A stretch of DNA of 52,490 bases from Holophaga sp. (GTDB lineage Bacteria > Acidobacteriota > Holophagae > Holophagales > Holophagaceae), in NCBI GenBank assembly GCA_031292735.1, contig JARLGP010000113.1:1-52490 (forward strand). Reading direction: 5' to 3'. Within the stretch, counting starts at the first letter, position 1, and each line of letters starts with the position of its first letter. This document shows, in pieces, positions 11,618 through 22,326 of the stretch. The notes beneath the pieces were generated by a model, which saw only the letters and a list, made by a program, of their open reading frames with translations, had not been told where the DNA came from and made no database searches. Made by a program: the position numbers and the translations under genes.

Positions 11618-12778
11618 TCACCACACCACGTCGGAATCCACCGCATAGAGCCTGGGCGGCTCCCCATCGGCGCGCTGGGCGTTGCCCAGGGCCCGGGCCA
11701 TGGCGTTGTCGCCCTGGGACCAGCCCCAGTGGCCGTCGGCGCCCAGGGCGAAGGCGCGCGGGGCGGCGGCCTGGAGGAATTTGCGGTAGCCTTCGCGCCC
11801 GGCCGCATCCAGGTTCGGCACCTGGTCCACCGCCTCCAGCGGGGCGAAGCGGGTGGGCCGGGGCCGCTGGACCAGGCCCGGTTGCCGGAAGCCGGCCCGG
11901 ACCAGGTAGTCCTCCACCACCGGCATCCAGATGTCGCAGCCCTGGGCGAACAGCAGGTGGCCGTTGTTCTTGAAGGCGGGCAGCAGGCGGAACTCCACCT
12001 GGCCGCCGGCCTGGGCGAAGGCCTTGGCCCAGGCCTTGCTGTAGCGGGGATCGAAGTAGCGGTCGTTCTCGGTGTAGATCCAGAGCATGGGCACATGGGC
12101 CTGCTTGCCCATGGCCGCGTACAGCTCCTCCAGTTGGCCCGCGCTGGACGGGATCCCGGGATGCCGGTCCGGATCCCCCCCGGAGCCCCCGGCGAAGTTG
12201 ATGGCGGCCACCACGCCCGGCGGGTTCAGCGCGGCGGTCGCCACCGTGGTGAGGCCGCCCACCGACTGCCCCACCACCAGGATCCGAGTGGGGTCCACCC
12301 CAGCCAGGGTGCGGCCGTAGTCGATGGCCGCCACCACCTCGGCGGCCGCGGCGGTGACCAGGAAATGGTAGTCCCGGCCCCGGTCCGAGCCGCTGTCCTC
12401 GGGGTCGAAGCTCTGGCCGGTGGCGCCGTAGCCCACCCGGGTGGGCACCACCGCCACGAAGCCCTTGCGCACGAAGTAGCGGGCCGCGTCCTCGAAACGG
12501 AAATACGGGGGCTTGGCCCTGGCCATCGGGCTGGGGGCGCGCCCATGGTTGATCACCACCAGCGGGAACGGGCCCTTGCCCTTGGGCCGGAACACCGTGA
12601 TGAACATGTCGCGGGTTTTCTGCCCCTCGAACATGGCCTTGAGGGTGACGGGCACGCTCACCCGCTGTTCCTGCAGATCCAGGGCCTGCGGGTCGGCCAG
12701 GGCCGGGGCGGCGGCCAGCACCGCCACCAGCGCCCATCGCCCCCAGAGACCCCTCGACATTGAACCATGACTGCGCAT
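11618..12778 (-). CDS. Secreted alpha/beta hydrolase (dienelactone hydrolase-like)
   Basis: The 386-residue protein has a signal peptide ending near residue 28 (VLAAAPALA). The alpha/beta-hydrolase triad is recognisable: nucleophile Ser172 in GQSVGG, Asp239 in YTENDRYF and His274 in NNGHLLF. HGR at 78-80 is the oxyanion-loop region. Related proteins are esterases or peptidase-like hydrolases of unknown substrate. CAGGAG six bases before the ATG fixes the start. It is downstream of the OmpA-family gene on the same strand, 55 bases apart, with an 8-bp inverted repeat just before the ribosome-binding site that could control it. Confidence 0.85.
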   Translation of the reverse strand: MRSHGSMSRGLWGRWALVAVLAAAPALADPQALDLQEQRVSVPVTLKAMFEGQKTRDMFITVFRPKGKGPFPLVVINHGRAPSPMARAKPPYFRFEDAARYFVRKGFVAVVPTRVGYGATGQSFDPEDSGSDRGRDYHFLVTAAAAEVVAAIDYGRTLAGVDPTRILVVGQSVGGLTTVATAALNPPGVVAAINFAGGSGGDPDRHPGIPSSAGQLEELYAAMGKQAHVPMLWIYTENDRYFDPRYSKAWAKAFAQAGGQVEFRLLPAFKNNGHLLFAQGCDIWMPVVEDYLVRAGFRQPGLVQRPRPTRFAPLEAVDQVPNLDAAGREGYRKFLQAAAPRAFALGADGHWGWSQGDNAMARALGNAQRADGEPPRLYAVDSDVVW

Positions 12779-12787
12779 ACCGGCTCC

Positions 12788-12809
12788 TGATGGATAAACA
12801 GATCCATCA
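12788..12809 (-). promoter_or_regulatory. Inverted repeat directly before the hydrolase ribosome-binding site
   Basis: TGATGGAT and its complement ATCCATCA flank a 6-base centre. On the minus strand the second arm runs directly into the GGAG of the hydrolase gene. It could be a repressor operator or an RNA hairpin affecting translation. No regulator gene is adjacent. Confidence 0.4.
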
Positions 12810-12833
12810 TAAGGCGGGATGCGCGCATGGAAG

Positions 12834-14252
12834 CTAGAAGCCGATGGCCCCGCCGGTGAGCAGCAGTTCCACCCGCCGGTTCTGCTGGCGCCCGGCCGGG
12901 GTGTCGTTGGACGCCACCGGATAGCCGCTGCCGAAACCCTGGGCGGTCACGGTGCCGGGGTTGAGGCCCTGGTGGACCAGGAACCCGCGGACCAGCTGCG
13001 CCCGGCGCAGCGACAGCCTCCGGTTGACCTCATCGGAACCTGTGGCGTCGGTGTGCCCTTCCACGCTCACCTGCACCCCGGGATACGCCAGCACCACGCC
13101 CGCCACCTTGGCCAGCTTCTCCCGGGTGGCCGGCAGCAGGGCGGCCTTGCCGCTGGGGAACAGCAGGTCGGACAGGCTCACTTCCACGCCCCGTTCGGTC
13201 TCCCGGGTCTCCAGCAGCCGGCTCAACTGCTCCCGCAGCCGCTTGCGCACGGCCAGCACCTCGGCGCTGATCTCCCGGGCGGCGGCATCCCGGGCCTGCT
13301 GGCTGGCCCGTTCCGCTTCCAGCCGGGCGGCTTCCGCCTGGCTGCGGGTGCGGTCCACTTCCGACCTGGCGGCCTCCGCCTCCCGCCGGGCCTCCTCCGC
13401 GGCCACCCGCTGCTGCTCCGCCTTGGCCTGCTCCCGGTGGGCGGCCGCCACCAGGCGGGCATCTTCCGCCTGCTGGACCAGCTGCCGGGCCAGGACGATG
13501 GCCGGCTTCTTCCACTTCTTCTTTTCCGCCTGCAGCTGGTCCATGAGCGCCGCCGCCTTCTGCATCTCCTCGGGGGCGTACTGGGCGGCGCCCTCCTCCC
13601 GGGCGATGGCCATGGCGTTGATGGCCTGGTAGACGTAGCGGTTCACCTTCTTGTCCAGCACCACCGGCGGGGCGATCCCGGGGCTGCCGTCCACCAGGGT
13701 GAGCCCCCGGGAAAGCAGCTCGTAGTGGGCTTCCACCTCCTCCACCTGGCCCCGGGTGGCCTTGATCACCACGTTCTCCATGACCACCCGGTTGCTCACC
13801 TGGGACACGGCGAAGTGCGGCTCGGCGGTGACAATGAGGCCGAAGGTCTGCAGGGTGGTGTGGGCCTCCAGCTCGGCCCGGCCGCTGTTCCGGACGATCA
13901 CCTCGCCCAGGTTCACCGGCCGCCCCACCGGGGTGACCGCCCACAGGACGTAGGTCAGGAACTCGGGGCCGAACCGGGTGGCCGGTTCCATGTGCTGGAA
14001 CTTGGCCTTGACCGACATGGATCCGGACCGGTTCTGCAGCTTGGCGGTACCCTTGGCGCCGGGCAGCAGCACCGTGCTGCGCAGCCCCACCACGGTGGAG
14101 CCGGTGAGGTTCCGGTAGTTGATGGCCCGGGTGGTGCCGGGAAGGATGGTCACCTGGTGGATGGGCTGGGCTTCGGGCCGCGCGGGGGCCCAAAGGCAGG
14201 CACCCAGGAGGACGATGCGCGCCCAACGGCGCAGCCGGGCATGGGTGTTCAT
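12834..14252 (-). CDS. OmpA-family protein with coiled coil and DUF4398-like region
   Basis: The 472-residue exported protein has a signal peptide (MNTHARLRRWARIVLLGACL). A beta-rich N-terminal region of about 180 residues is followed by a helical segment resembling DUF4398 (AREEGAAQYAPEEMQKA). A long Ala/Glu/Arg-rich coiled coil comes next, and then a C-terminal OmpA-like peptidoglycan-binding domain (VEGHTDATGSDEVNRRLSLRRAQ). The last domain anchors the protein to the cell wall from the periplasm. GAGGGG seven bases before the ATG at 14252 decides the start over the longer frame. It may structurally link envelope layers; a specific role is unknown. Confidence 0.88.
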   Translation of the reverse strand: MNTHARLRRWARIVLLGACLWAPARPEAQPIHQVTILPGTTRAINYRNLTGSTVVGLRSTVLLPGAKGTAKLQNRSGSMSVKAKFQHMEPATRFGPEFLTYVLWAVTPVGRPVNLGEVIVRNSGRAELEAHTTLQTFGLIVTAEPHFAVSQVSNRVVMENVVIKATRGQVEEVEAHYELLSRGLTLVDGSPGIAPPVVLDKKVNRYVYQAINAMAIAREEGAAQYAPEEMQKAAALMDQLQAEKKKWKKPAIVLARQLVQQAEDARLVAAAHREQAKAEQQRVAAEEARREAEAARSEVDRTRSQAEAARLEAERASQQARDAAAREISAEVLAVRKRLREQLSRLLETRETERGVEVSLSDLLFPSGKAALLPATREKLAKVAGVVLAYPGVQVSVEGHTDATGSDEVNRRLSLRRAQLVRGFLVHQGLNPGTVTAQGFGSGYPVASNDTPAGRQQNRRVELLLTGGAIGF

Positions 14253-14376
14253 GGCGGTTCCCCTCAATCTGGCGGCGCGGCTACCGACCCGGAGATTCCG
14301 GATGGGGGTGCGGCGCTTCCATCATGAGTGAGCCTCGGGGGAGAGAAGATTCACCGGGGGCCCGGTTTTCTCCCGC

Positions 14377-15489
14377 TCAGTAGTGCCTGAGGAAGTGGCA
14401 GGTGTAGCCGCCCGGATTCTTCACCAGGTACTTCTGGTGGTACTCCTCGGCAGGGTAGAAGGGGCCGGCCGGCACGATCTCGGTGGTGAGCTTGCGCGGC
14501 CAGAACCCGGTGGCGTCCACCTTGGCCTTCACCCGCTCGGCCACCTCCTTCTGCTCCGGGCTGTGGTAGAAGATGGCGGACCGGTACTGGGTGCCGATAT
14601 CGTTGCCCTGGCGGTTCAGGGTGGTGGGGTCGTGGATGTGGAAGAACAGGTTCAGCAGGGCCTCGTAGCTGGTCTTGGCGGGGTCGTAGGTGATCTGGAT
14701 GGCCTCGGCATGGCCAGTGGCGCCGGTGTGCACCTGCTCGTAGACCGGGTTGACGGTGGTGCCGCCGGTGTAGCCGACCACCGTGGCCAGTACCCCCGGC
14801 TGCTGGCGGATCAGCTCCTCCATGCCCCAGAAGCATCCGCCGGCCAGGGTGGCCACGGCCTTCCCGCCCTCGCCGCCGGCCGCACGGCCCTGGGGCTTGG
14901 CGGCGAGACCGAACAAGGGCAGGTACTTGCCGTAACCCTGGGCTTCCAGCTGGGCCACCGGGATGAAGCGCAGCGCGGCGGAATTGATGCAGAACCGCTG
15001 GCCGGTGGGGGCGGGGCCGTCATCGAACACGTGCCCCAGGTGGGAACCGGCCTCCTTGGACCGCACCTCGGTGCGGGACATGCCGAACGAGGTGTCCTTG
15101 CGCTCCACCACGGCGGCGGGGTCCAGCGGCTTGGTGAAGCTGGGCCAGCCGCAGCCGGAATCGAACTTGTCCTCGGAGGAGAACAGCGGCGTGCCGGACA
15201 CCACGTCCACATATAGCCCCTTCTCCTTCTGATCCCAGAACTCGTTATGGAAGGCCGGCTCGGTGGCGGCCTCCTGGGTCACCTGGTACTGCATGGGCGT
15301 CAGCTTGCGCTTCAGCTCGTCCTTGGACACCTTCCCGCCCTGTTGGTCCACGCCTGCCTCCATGGTGATGGCCTTGGCCGCCCCCGGGCCCGATGGCGTC
15401 CCGGATCCTCCAAGCACTCCGAACGCCAGGATGGCGCCCAGCCCGATCATACCCGTGATGCCCATCATGACCGCCCTCTGGTAGCTCAT
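14377..15489 (-). CDS. msrBA: Membrane-anchored MsrB-MsrA fusion, methionine sulfoxide reductase
   Basis: The 370-residue protein reduces both R- and S-methionine sulfoxide. Residues 1-28 form a signal peptide or anchor, so it acts outside the cytoplasm. The MsrB domain comes first (about 55-195), with catalytic Cys167 (RFCINS) and probable recycling Cys113 (SGCGWPS). The two zinc-binding CxxC pairs of many MsrBs are absent ([10 protein letters not shown] and [12 protein letters not shown]), which is the zinc-free type. The MsrA domain follows (about 212-370), with catalytic Cys219 in GGCFWG. AAGAGGTGG before the ATG at 15489 sets the start. It is divergent from gltA. The electron donor is not encoded nearby. 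Confidence 0.93.
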   Translation of the reverse strand: MSYQRAVMMGITGMIGLGAILAFGVLGGSGTPSGPGAAKAITMEAGVDQQGGKVSKDELKRKLTPMQYQVTQEAATEPAFHNEFWDQKEKGLYVDVVSGTPLFSSEDKFDSGCGWPSFTKPLDPAAVVERKDTSFGMSRTEVRSKEAGSHLGHVFDDGPAPTGQRFCINSAALRFIPVAQLEAQGYGKYLPLFGLAAKPQGRAAGGEGGKAVATLAGGCFWGMEELIRQQPGVLATVVGYTGGTTVNPVYEQVHTGATGHAEAIQITYDPAKTSYEALLNLFFHIHDPTTLNRQGNDIGTQYRSAIFYHSPEQKEVAERVKAKVDATGFWPRKLTTEIVPAGPFYPAEEYHQKYLVKNPGGYTCHFLRHY

Positions 15490-15938
15490 GTTCCACCTCT
15501 TGCCGCTAGGATGCACAAAATCGCCCCCGTGGAATGGGCCGGCCGGAAATTCACCGGTCCGGGAAATATTAACTGTAACTCCTTTCCTGCTTGACTTGCG
15601 AGCGAGCCTCAAGTGCAATGAGCCTTACTGGTAGATGGCGGCAAGACACTCTTTCCGCCCGGTGATTGAGAAAACGGATGGGGGACCCAGGAGCCTTGAT
15701 GACATTGGCAAAGCAGGCCGTACCGCCGCCCGTGGACGAAACGATCGCCATGGGGGCCGGTGGACGGCCGCGGCTTCCCGGCCACCCCTCCTTCCTCCCC
15801 GGCCTGGCCCAGCCCAAGGCCCGGGGAGGGTGCACCTTCGAATTCGCCATGGCAATCATCAAAGGGATGGGTTAAATGGGAAACGTGAAGAAACCAGTGC
15901 CCCCGGGCAGCACTGCCCCGAAACCAACAGAGGTGATC
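15490..15938. other. Intergenic region between msrBA and gltA
   Basis: This 449-base divergent region holds a candidate gltA promoter at 15591-15619 and then a leader of about 310 bases. I compared the leader by eye with common riboswitch cores and recognised none. A 69-codon frame (15666-15875) starting at TTG has no convincing Shine-Dalgarno and I do not call it a gene. Confidence 0.6.
15591..15619 (+). promoter_or_regulatory. Candidate promoter for gltA
   Basis: TTGACT (15591-15596) and TGCAAT (15614-15619) are spaced by 17 bases. The -35 is near consensus; the -10 matches four of six. It would give a leader of about 310 bases. Confidence 0.4.
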
Positions 15939-17225
15939 ATGGCCAATAGCGCGAAACTGGAAGTGGACGGCAAGACCCTGGAGCTCTCCATCATCGAAGG
16001 CACCGAAGGCGAGCGGGCCATCGATTTCCGGGAGCTGCGGAACAAGACCGGCTACATCACCTACGATGAGTCGTACGCCAACACCGGCAGCTGCCAGAGC
16101 AAGGTCACCTTCATCGACGGCGAAAAGGGCATCCTGCGCTACCGGGGCATCCCCATCGAGGAGCTGGCCGAGGGTTCCACCTTCGTGCAGACCGCCTACC
16201 TGGTCATCTTCGGCCACCTGCCCACCGAGGCCGAGCGGGTGGAGTTCTCCGGGCTGCTGACCAAGTACCAGATGATCCACGAGGACATGAAGTTCCACTT
16301 CGAGGGCTTCCCCTCCTCGGCCCACCCCATGGCCATCCTGTCGGCCATGATCAACGCCGCCGGCTGCTTCATCCCCGAGCTCACCCACGAGTACGAGCCG
16401 GAAGTGTTCGAGCAGCAGGCAGCCCGGCTGCTGTCCCAGGTGCGCACCCTGGCCGCCTACGCCTTCCGCAAGTCCCGGGGCCTGCCTTCCATCTTCCCCA
16501 AGAAGAAGTACACCTACACCGAGAATTTCCTGCACATGATGTTCTCCGAGCCGGACGAGGACTACGCCCTGGACCCGGCCATCGTCGACGCCCTGGACCT
16601 CATCTTCCTGCTGCACGCCGACCACGAGCAGAACTGCTCCACCGCCACGGTGCGCATGGTGGCGTCCAGCCGGGCCAACCTGTTCGCCAGCGCTTCGGCC
16701 GGCGTCTGCGCCCTCTGGGGCCCGCTGCACGGCGGCGCCAACCAGGCGGTGATCGAGATGCTCAAGGAGATCAAGGCCGAGGGCGACGACGGCACCAAGT
16801 TCCTGGACCGGGTCAAGAACCGCGGCGGCGGCGCCAAGCTCATGGGCTTCGGCCACCGGGTCTACAAGAACTACGACCCCCGGGCCCGGATCATCAAGCG
16901 GCGCAGCGACGAGCTGCTGGCCAAGCTGGGCATCAGCGACCCCCTGCTGGACATCGCCAAGACCCTGGAAGAGGCCGCCCTGAATGATCCCTACTTCATC
17001 GAGCGCCGGCTCTATCCCAACGTGGACTTCTACAGCGGCATCATCATGCAGGCCATCGGCATCCCGCTGGAGATGTTCACCGTGATCTTCTCCATCGGGC
17101 GCATGCCGGGCTGGATCGCCAACTACAAGGAAGTCATCGAGGACCCGGAAAGCCGCATCTACCGGCCGCGCCAGGTCTACCAGGGGCCCACCCTCAACCA
17201 CTACGTTCCGCTGTTCGAGCGGTAG
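15939..17225 (+). CDS. gltA: Citrate synthase
   Basis: The enzyme condenses acetyl-CoA and oxaloacetate to citrate at the entry of the TCA cycle. The 428-residue length is that of type II (hexameric) bacterial citrate synthases. Active-site signatures are present: GPLHGGANQ and [13 protein letters not shown] with their catalytic His residues, and the Asp in PNVDFYSG. I chose ATG 15939 because AGAGGTG lies three bases before it and the product matches the family; an in-frame ATG at 15876 would add 21 unconserved residues. The ABC exporter gene starts five bases after its stop, so the two may be co-transcribed. Confidence 0.95.
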   Translation: MANSAKLEVDGKTLELSIIEGTEGERAIDFRELRNKTGYITYDESYANTGSCQSKVTFIDGEKGILRYRGIPIEELAEGSTFVQTAYLVIFGHLPTEAERVEFSGLLTKYQMIHEDMKFHFEGFPSSAHPMAILSAMINAAGCFIPELTHEYEPEVFEQQAARLLSQVRTLAAYAFRKSRGLPSIFPKKKYTYTENFLHMMFSEPDEDYALDPAIVDALDLIFLLHADHEQNCSTATVRMVASSRANLFASASAGVCALWGPLHGGANQAVIEMLKEIKAEGDDGTKFLDRVKNRGGGAKLMGFGHRVYKNYDPRARIIKRRSDELLAKLGISDPLLDIAKTLEEAALNDPYFIERRLYPNVDFYSGIIMQAIGIPLEMFTVIFSIGRMPGWIANYKEVIEDPESRIYRPRQVYQGPTLNHYVPLFER

Positions 17226-17230
17226 GGGGA

Positions 17231-19048
17231 ATGGCGTCCCTTGAACCCAAACGCAAAGTCGACACCCGCCGGGCCTGGCGGGAAGCCAAGGATCTGCTCC
17301 ACCAGCACCGCAAGTCGCTGACCCTGGGCCTGGGGCTGATGCTGGTGAGCCGGCTGGCCGGGATCGTGCTGCCGGCCAGCACCAAGTACCTCATCGATGA
17401 CGTCATCGGCAAGCACAACAGCCACCTGCTCATGCCCCTGGCCCTGGCGGCCGGCTTGGCCACCCTGATCCAGGCGCTGGCCAGCTACGCCAACTCCCAG
17501 GTGGTGAGCGTGGCCGCCCAGCGGGCCATCATGGCCATGCGCCAGCGGGTCCAGGAGCACATCCTGCGCCTGCCCATCGCGTTCTTCGATTCCACCCGCA
17601 GCGGCGTGGTGATCGCCCGGGTGATGAACGATTCCGAGGGGATCCGCAACCTGGTGGGCACCGGGCTGATCCAGCTGGTGGGCGGCCTGCTCACCGCGCT
17701 CATCGCCCTGGGCGTGCTGTTCTGGCTGAACTGGAAGCTCACCCTGGCCATCCTGGTGTTCCTGGGCATCTTCGGCGGGGCCATGGCCATGGCCTTCAAC
17801 CGCCTGCGGCCCCTGTTCCGCAAGCGCAGCGAGCTCACCGCCGATGTCACCGGGCGCCTGGCCGAGGCGGTGGGCGGGGTGCGGGTGCTGAAGATCTACG
17901 TGGCCGAGGACCGGGAAGCCGGCATCTTCGCCGAAGGCGCCGAACGGCTGTTCCGCAACATCGCCGGAACCATCACCGGCACCAGCGCCATCACCGCCTT
18001 TTCCACCGCCATCATCGGGGCGGTGGGCGTCCTCATCATGATCGTGGGCGGCCAGGCCATCTTCGCCGGGCACATGACCCTGGGCGACCTGATCATGTAC
18101 ACCTTCTTCGTGGGGCTGCTGGCGGCGCCGGTGGTGCAGATCGCCAACGTCGGCACCCAGGTGAGCGAAGCCTTCGCCGGCCTGGACCGGATCCGCGAAG
18201 TGCTGGACCTGCCCACCGAGGACCAGGAGGACGCCGCCCGGGCGCCCCTGCCGGCCCTGGCCGGCTCGGTGGAGTTCCGCGACGTGCACTTCGAGTACGA
18301 GCCGGGCGCCCCGGTGCTGCGCGGCATCTCCTTCCAGGTGCCGGCCGGCTCCACCGTGGCCCTGGTGGGCTCCAGCGGCTCGGGCAAGAGCACCATCATC
18401 GGCCTGCTCATGGCCTTCAACCGGCCCCAGCGGGGCGAGGTGCGGGTGGACGGCCACGACCTGCTGAGCCTGCGCCTGCGCGACTACCGGTCCAAGCTGG
18501 GGGTGGTGATGCAGGACAACTTCCTGTTCGACGGCACCATCGCCGAGAACATCGGCTTCGCCCGGCCCGGCGCCGCCCGGGAGGAGATCGAGACGGTGGG
18601 CCGGGTGGCCCACGTGGACGAGTTCGTGGAGCGCTTCGAGCACGGCTACGACACCCTGGTGGGCGAGCGCGGGGTGAAGCTCTCCGGCGGCCAGCGGCAG
18701 CGGGTGGCCATCGCCCGGGCCATCCTGGCCGATCCGCGCATCCTCATCCTGGACGAGGCCACCTCCTCCCTGGACAGCGAAAGCGAGGCCCTGATCCGCG
18801 ACGGCCTGCGCCGGCTGCGGGCCGGGCGCACCACCTTCGTGATCGCCCACCGGCTCAGCACCATCGAAAGCGCCGACCAGATCCTGGTGGTGGAAGCGGG
18901 CCAGGTGGTGGAGCGCGGGGTGCACGCCGAGCTGCTGGCCATGGGCGGGCGCTACCGGCAGTTGCACGACCGCCAGCAAAGCAGCGAACTGGACCAGTTC
19001 ATCAACCCCGGCGAGGATTTCACCGCCGCGCCCCCCCTGGAACGCTGA
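17231..19048 (+). CDS. ABC exporter, fused permease and ATPase (MsbA/multidrug type)
   Basis: The 605-residue half-transporter has a six-helix transmembrane domain (about residues 30-330) followed by a nucleotide-binding domain. Walker A (GSSGSGKST, about 380), the ABC signature (LSGGQRQR, about 485), Walker B (ILILDEATSSLD, about 505) and the H-loop (IAHRLST) are all intact. It should act as a homodimer in the inner membrane, exporting lipid or a hydrophobic compound. Similarity to MsbA is at the family level; the substrate is unknown. It starts five bases after gltA with TAGGGGGA as ribosome-binding site. Confidence 0.92.
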   Translation: MASLEPKRKVDTRRAWREAKDLLHQHRKSLTLGLGLMLVSRLAGIVLPASTKYLIDDVIGKHNSHLLMPLALAAGLATLIQALASYANSQVVSVAAQRAIMAMRQRVQEHILRLPIAFFDSTRSGVVIARVMNDSEGIRNLVGTGLIQLVGGLLTALIALGVLFWLNWKLTLAILVFLGIFGGAMAMAFNRLRPLFRKRSELTADVTGRLAEAVGGVRVLKIYVAEDREAGIFAEGAERLFRNIAGTITGTSAITAFSTAIIGAVGVLIMIVGGQAIFAGHMTLGDLIMYTFFVGLLAAPVVQIANVGTQVSEAFAGLDRIREVLDLPTEDQEDAARAPLPALAGSVEFRDVHFEYEPGAPVLRGISFQVPAGSTVALVGSSGSGKSTIIGLLMAFNRPQRGEVRVDGHDLLSLRLRDYRSKLGVVMQDNFLFDGTIAENIGFARPGAAREEIETVGRVAHVDEFVERFEHGYDTLVGERGVKLSGGQRQRVAIARAILADPRILILDEATSSLDSESEALIRDGLRRLRAGRTTFVIAHRLSTIESADQILVVEAGQVVERGVHAELLAMGGRYRQLHDRQQSSELDQFINPGEDFTAAPPLER

Positions 19049-19159
19049 TTCTCCATCCCGGCTTCAACCTGGACCCGGTTTCCGGGATCCAAGGGGGAGT
19101 AGGGGCCGCCGTGTGCCCTATTCGTCATTAAATTTACATTTCTTTGGAGCTGTTCGGTC

Positions 19160-20344
19160 ATGTCGCTCCCCGCCAAAGGGTCAGGTTCTTCCACTCCGCG
19201 GGTGCACGTGCTGGATTTCATCCGGCTGGTGGCGATGCTGCTGATGGTCCAGGGGCATACCCTGGACGCCCTGGTGGATCCGGCGCGCATGGACCTGGAC
19301 AGCTTCCACTGGCAGACCTGGGTGAACCTGCGCGGGCTCACCGCGCCCATGTTCATGATGGTTTCCGGGGCCGCGACGGTGCTGGGGATCCGCTACGATC
19401 TCCGTGGCCGGCTCACCGGAGCGCTCCTGCGGCGCCGGGTGCGCACCGCGCTCATGGTGATCGCCATCGGCTACCTGCTGCTGTTCCCGGCCAACCGCCT
19501 GGCCGATCTGCGCTGGGTGCCCAGGGACCACTGGCACGCCTTTTTCCGGGTGAACATCCTCCAGGCCAACGGGGTCACCCTGCTGCTGCTCACCGCCCTG
19601 CTCTGCTGCACCCGGACCGTCCGGCGCTACGCCGCCTGGAGCCTCGCCTGCGGACTGGCGATCCTGCTGGCCGCGCCTCTGGTGGCCGGGGTGGACTGGT
19701 TCCGCCTGCTGCCGGAGGGCCTGGCCTCCTACCTCTCCTTCCAGCAGGGCTCCCTGTTCCCGCTGTTCCCCACCAGCGCCTACATGTTCCTGGGGGTCGG
19801 GCTGGGCGCCCTGCTGCTGGAGACCCCCGAACCCCGCCGGGCCAGGACCTTCCGCATGGCCTGCCTGACCGCCGGCTTGGGGTCCCTGGTGGTGTCTGTG
19901 ATCGCCGCCCGGGTTCCGTTCCGGGTGCTGCCGCCCGGCGAGGCCTGGCGGGGGGGCTACGCCTTCACCACCTGCCGCCTGGGCTTCGCGCTCCTGGTGT
20001 TCGGCCTGCTGGGGTGGGTCGCCGAATGGCGGCCGGCCCTGTCGGCCTCCTGGGCGCCCCTGGGACGGCGCTCGCTGTTCGTGTATGTGGGCCATCTGAC
20101 GCTGATCTTCGGAACCCCGTGGACCCCCGGGCTCACCGGCCCATGGTTCCATTCCCTGACCGTGGGGGCGGGCTGCCTGGCGGTGATCCTGGTGGGCGGG
20201 CTGACCTTCGGGGCCGTCCTGTTCTGGGACTGGGTCCGGAAGTTCTCGGCCCACGTGGGCACCCTGGCCTATGTGTCGGCCCTGCTCGTCCTGGTGCGGG
20301 TGCTGGTATGGGGGTTCCAGTTCCGTCCCCCCTGGCCGGTCTGA
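19160..20344 (+). CDS. Multi-pass membrane protein, acyltransferase-like (heparan-alpha-glucosaminide N-acetyltransferase-type)
   Basis: The 394-residue protein has about ten hydrophobic helices. The N-terminus reads RVHVLDFIRLVAMLLMVQGHTLDAL, with an Asp-Arg and a His in the first helix, and APMFMMVSGAA in the next. This resembles the DUF1624/HGSNAT-like and OpgC/acyltransferase_3 membrane families that transfer acyl groups to sugars across the membrane. Which of these it belongs to I cannot tell by eye. GGAG lies 11 bases before the ATG. It has no obvious partner gene. Confidence 0.7.
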   Translation: MSLPAKGSGSSTPRVHVLDFIRLVAMLLMVQGHTLDALVDPARMDLDSFHWQTWVNLRGLTAPMFMMVSGAATVLGIRYDLRGRLTGALLRRRVRTALMVIAIGYLLLFPANRLADLRWVPRDHWHAFFRVNILQANGVTLLLLTALLCCTRTVRRYAAWSLACGLAILLAAPLVAGVDWFRLLPEGLASYLSFQQGSLFPLFPTSAYMFLGVGLGALLLETPEPRRARTFRMACLTAGLGSLVVSVIAARVPFRVLPPGEAWRGGYAFTTCRLGFALLVFGLLGWVAEWRPALSASWAPLGRRSLFVYVGHLTLIFGTPWTPGLTGPWFHSLTVGAGCLAVILVGGLTFGAVLFWDWVRKFSAHVGTLAYVSALLVLVRVLVWGFQFRPPWPV

Positions 20345-20353
20345 CGGCCGGGT

Positions 20354-20722
20354 TCAGGTGCCGCTGGGGCCCAGTCCCAGCGTGTCCGCCAGGGCCCGTC
20401 CGATGGCCTGGAGCACCGGCCCGGGCAGGCTGCCCAGCCGGGTGCGCAGCCGTTCCCGGTCCACGGTGAAAACCTGGGTGCAGTTGGCCCAGGAATCGGT
20501 GCGCAGGCCGGTGGCGGCGCCCTTGGGCACCGGCACGTAGAACACGAAAGGGCGGCCCTGGGTGGTGAGCGGCACGAGGATGGTGGTGCGGGCACCCGGC
20601 GCGTGGTTGCCCTCGTCGCACTGAACGATCACCCCGGGACGGAAGCCTTCCTGCTCGGACCCACGGCCCGGGCTCCAGTCCAGCATCCAGACCTCGCCAC
20701 GGCTGCAGGGCGGGGCATTCAC
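20354..20722 (-). CDS. MazF/PemK-family toxin (mRNA interferase)
   Basis: The 122-residue protein has the MazF/PemK pattern: RGEVWMLDW near the start, GFRPGVIVQCDEGN with the typical RP-(G)-V-(I/V) core, TTILVPLTT in the central strand and a downstream Asp/Leu-rich tail. These toxins cleave mRNA at short sequences. Its ATG overlaps the antitoxin stop (ATGA), the classic coupling of type II modules. It ends 9 bases from the convergent membrane-protein stop. Confidence 0.85.
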   Translation of the reverse strand: MNAPPCSRGEVWMLDWSPGRGSEQEGFRPGVIVQCDEGNHAPGARTTILVPLTTQGRPFVFYVPVPKGAATGLRTDSWANCTQVFTVDRERLRTRLGSLPGPVLQAIGRALADTLGLGPSGT

Positions 20723-21009
20723 CGGCGTTTCCCCTTCCGGACCGGGGCCGGCCCGGGTTCCGCCCGGTAGGGCACCGGCTCCTCCGCGGCCAGCTCCATC
20801 TGGGCGGCCCGGGCGTACTCCACATCCTGGGCGTCGCCGTCGGCGGCGTAGGTCTCCCAGTCCTTGGCCAGGCGCCGCAGCCGGGCCGCCTGGCGTTCCC
20901 GTTCCAGCAGCCTGGACAGGAAAGCGTTCACGCTCAAGGCCTCGGCCTGGGCCTCATGCTGCAGGAAGGCGGCGAGGTCGTCGGTGATGCGTAACGTGGT
21001 GCTGAACAT
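20719..21009 (-). CDS. Ribbon-helix-helix antitoxin partner of the MazF-like toxin
   Basis: The product starts [20 protein letters not shown], a beta strand and two helices of RHH type that bind DNA as a dimer. The C-terminal half is acidic and Ala-rich (about 50-96) and probably wraps the toxin. I start it at ATG 21009, where the RHH strand begins; GTG/ATG codons at 21042/21039 with GAAGG close upstream would add 11 or 10 residues. It is the first gene of the pair and overlaps the toxin start. Confidence 0.8.
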   Translation of the reverse strand: MFSTTLRITDDLAAFLQHEAQAEALSVNAFLSRLLERERQAARLRRLAKDWETYAADGDAQDVEYARAAQMELAAEEPVPYRAEPGPAPVRKGKRR

Positions 21010-21174
21010 GATGCCGTCCCTGCCATCAAGGTAGGCCATCACCTTCCCGCCCGCAACACAATTTTCCAGACGGGCGGCTGCGCGCCACGTATAGTATGGG
21101 CGTGCCTGATAAATTGCCGTTGCATCCGCTTTCCTTTGCCCGTATTTTCACCACCGCCCACCGGGAGGAGAACC

Positions 21175-22322
<1,148 letters not shown>

Positions 22323-22326
<4 letters not shown>

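Noticed and set aside
15666..15875. 69-codon frame ending just before an in-frame ATG of gltA
   Set aside because: TTG start without a good ribosome-binding site, no recognisable domain, composition of a leader region.
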